The notes under the pieces are model-generated. The model ran no database searches. It had not been told where the DNA came from and worked only from the letters and a program-made list of their open reading frames with translations. From Acanthaster planci (taxonomy: Eukaryota > Echinodermata > Asteroidea > Valvatida > Acanthasteridae), in assembly GCF_001949145.1 (NCBI RefSeq), contig NW_019091581.1, positions 326,697 through 346,611 of the forward strand: a stretch of 19,915 nt of DNA, written 5' to 3'. The position numbers and the translations under genes are program-made. Positions 19,360-19,915 of this stretch are shown here, piece by piece; position 1 is the first letter of the stretch; every line of letters begins with the position of its first letter.

Positions 19360-19771
19360 TGCCTTATCATAATTTTTTGGCAGGTTGCCTGGGCAGAACA
19401 CCCCTCGCGATCAACCCAACCGTTACAACCTGCCACCTTACCCCGACTGATGACTCCTCATGGGTGGTACGGGTCAAATACTCATGTTATCTCCTCACCT
19501 TGGAATCTTTTATTAAAACATGACGTGCACCCTTAACGATGTTAGACCACAGTACCAGAAGCAGGTGTTCAACCCTTTCTCTAACAGGCCATTTACCGGT
19601 ATGCCTAAGTTGAAGTGTTGTGGAAAGTGCATTATGGCAAAGCATGAGCTATGTTAGAATAACACTGCCACTGGCTCTTAAAAACCTCTTCCCAACACTG
19701 TGTGCAGTTTATCATCAAAGTGCCCTCTTGAAATTGAAGAATGTTGAAGCTCCCCGAATCATTGTTCTCAG

Positions 19772-19915
19772 CTATGTGGCATCTGCACAGCTCTCAAGCC
19801 ATCATTCTTGAGCTCCGAGTGGCACAGCTTTTGACACCAACACTTGGCAATGTGGACAACATGTACATGGACATGTACGTGGATGGACGGTTGGACTATC
19901 TGGTCAACAGTTTGG
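19772..19915 (+). CDS. Possible partial plus-strand exon, cut by the window end
   Basis: After a plausible acceptor (CATTGTTCTCAG, AG at 19770-19771) a frame with its first full codon at 19774 stays open to the end, 47 codons. Its second half looks coding: TPTLGNVDNMY then VDGRLDYLVNSL, with third positions mostly G or C in an AT-rich setting. The first half is less convincing, so the acceptor may lie further in, for example at GTGGCACAG. I do not recognise the protein. If real, it starts a gene on the opposite strand to the GTPase. Part of the apparent codon bias could come from the ATGTACATGGACATGTACGT repeat itself. Confidence 0.3.

Larger units (their letters stand above)
15544..19771. 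other. Unassigned interval: 5' part of the gene, introns or intergenic DNA
   Basis: The start codon and first exon(s) of the GTPase gene should lie here or beyond the window, but none is supported. Contents worth noting are a degenerate repeat cluster (16205-16575), G-runs near 17435-17446, a GC-rich patch (17600-17712), ACATGTAC-rich words near 18424-18460 and a G-rich tract (19330-19359). Open frames of 60-130 codons on both strands overlap one another and show no family signature. Confidence 0.45.

Overview
The window looks like nuclear DNA of an intron-rich animal. Short GC-rich coding blocks with clean GT...AG boundaries sit in AT-rich, repeat-filled introns. The dense dispersed repeats (a tRNA-derived SINE, short terminal-inverted-repeat elements, a foldback element) and the many ACATGTAC-type words suggest a marine invertebrate such as an echinoderm, cephalochordate or lophotrochozoan. 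That placement is inference from sequence style only. There is no bacterial gene organisation: nearly all open frames are short chance frames.

One gene dominates, on the minus strand, running from about 15.5 kb down to its stop codon at 3276. I rebuilt nine coding exons. The last seven (10942 down to 3276) join in phase without a break. They encode a dynamin/EHD/sarcalumenin-like GTPase core: a DTPG (G3) exon, an SKAD (G4) exon and a short helical segment. Two transmembrane helices follow, about 37 residues apart, then a basic C-terminal tail. The layout (G domain, helices, two membrane spans, short tail) is analogous to membrane-remodelling GTPases such as atlastins and mitofusins, while the G-domain sequence is closest in feel to EHD/sarcalumenin. 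Two further exons lie upstream (15489-15543 and 13112-13201). Their phases do not join to each other or to the G3 exon, so at least two exons are unplaced, and I find no GxxxxGK[S/T] P-loop exon where one belongs. The N-terminus is also not found.

The intron where the P-loop exon should lie (10943-13111) carries a diverged copy of another part of the same gene: part of the first transmembrane exon plus about 480 bp of its upstream intron. The copied exon is dead (acceptor AG lost, frameshifted, truncated). A 16-bp tandem duplication lies beside its broken edge. Other intron contents are two copies of a roughly 250-bp element with CAGGGGTGAGA-type ends (5.3 and 12.6 kb), two oppositely oriented copies of a foldback element of about 330-360 bp (6.5 and 10.0 kb), and a SINE (3.4-3.7 kb).

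Region by region: 1-1950 is 3' flank with nothing recognised; 1955-3275 is probable 3' UTR with a minus-strand AATAAA at 1969-1974; 3276-15543 is the gene; 15544-19771 is unassigned (N-terminal exons, introns or intergenic), with a degenerate repeat cluster near 16.2-16.6 kb, a small GC-rich patch near 17.6-17.7 kb and a G-rich tract at 19.33 kb; the last ~140 bases may hold the start of a plus-strand exon of unknown identity.
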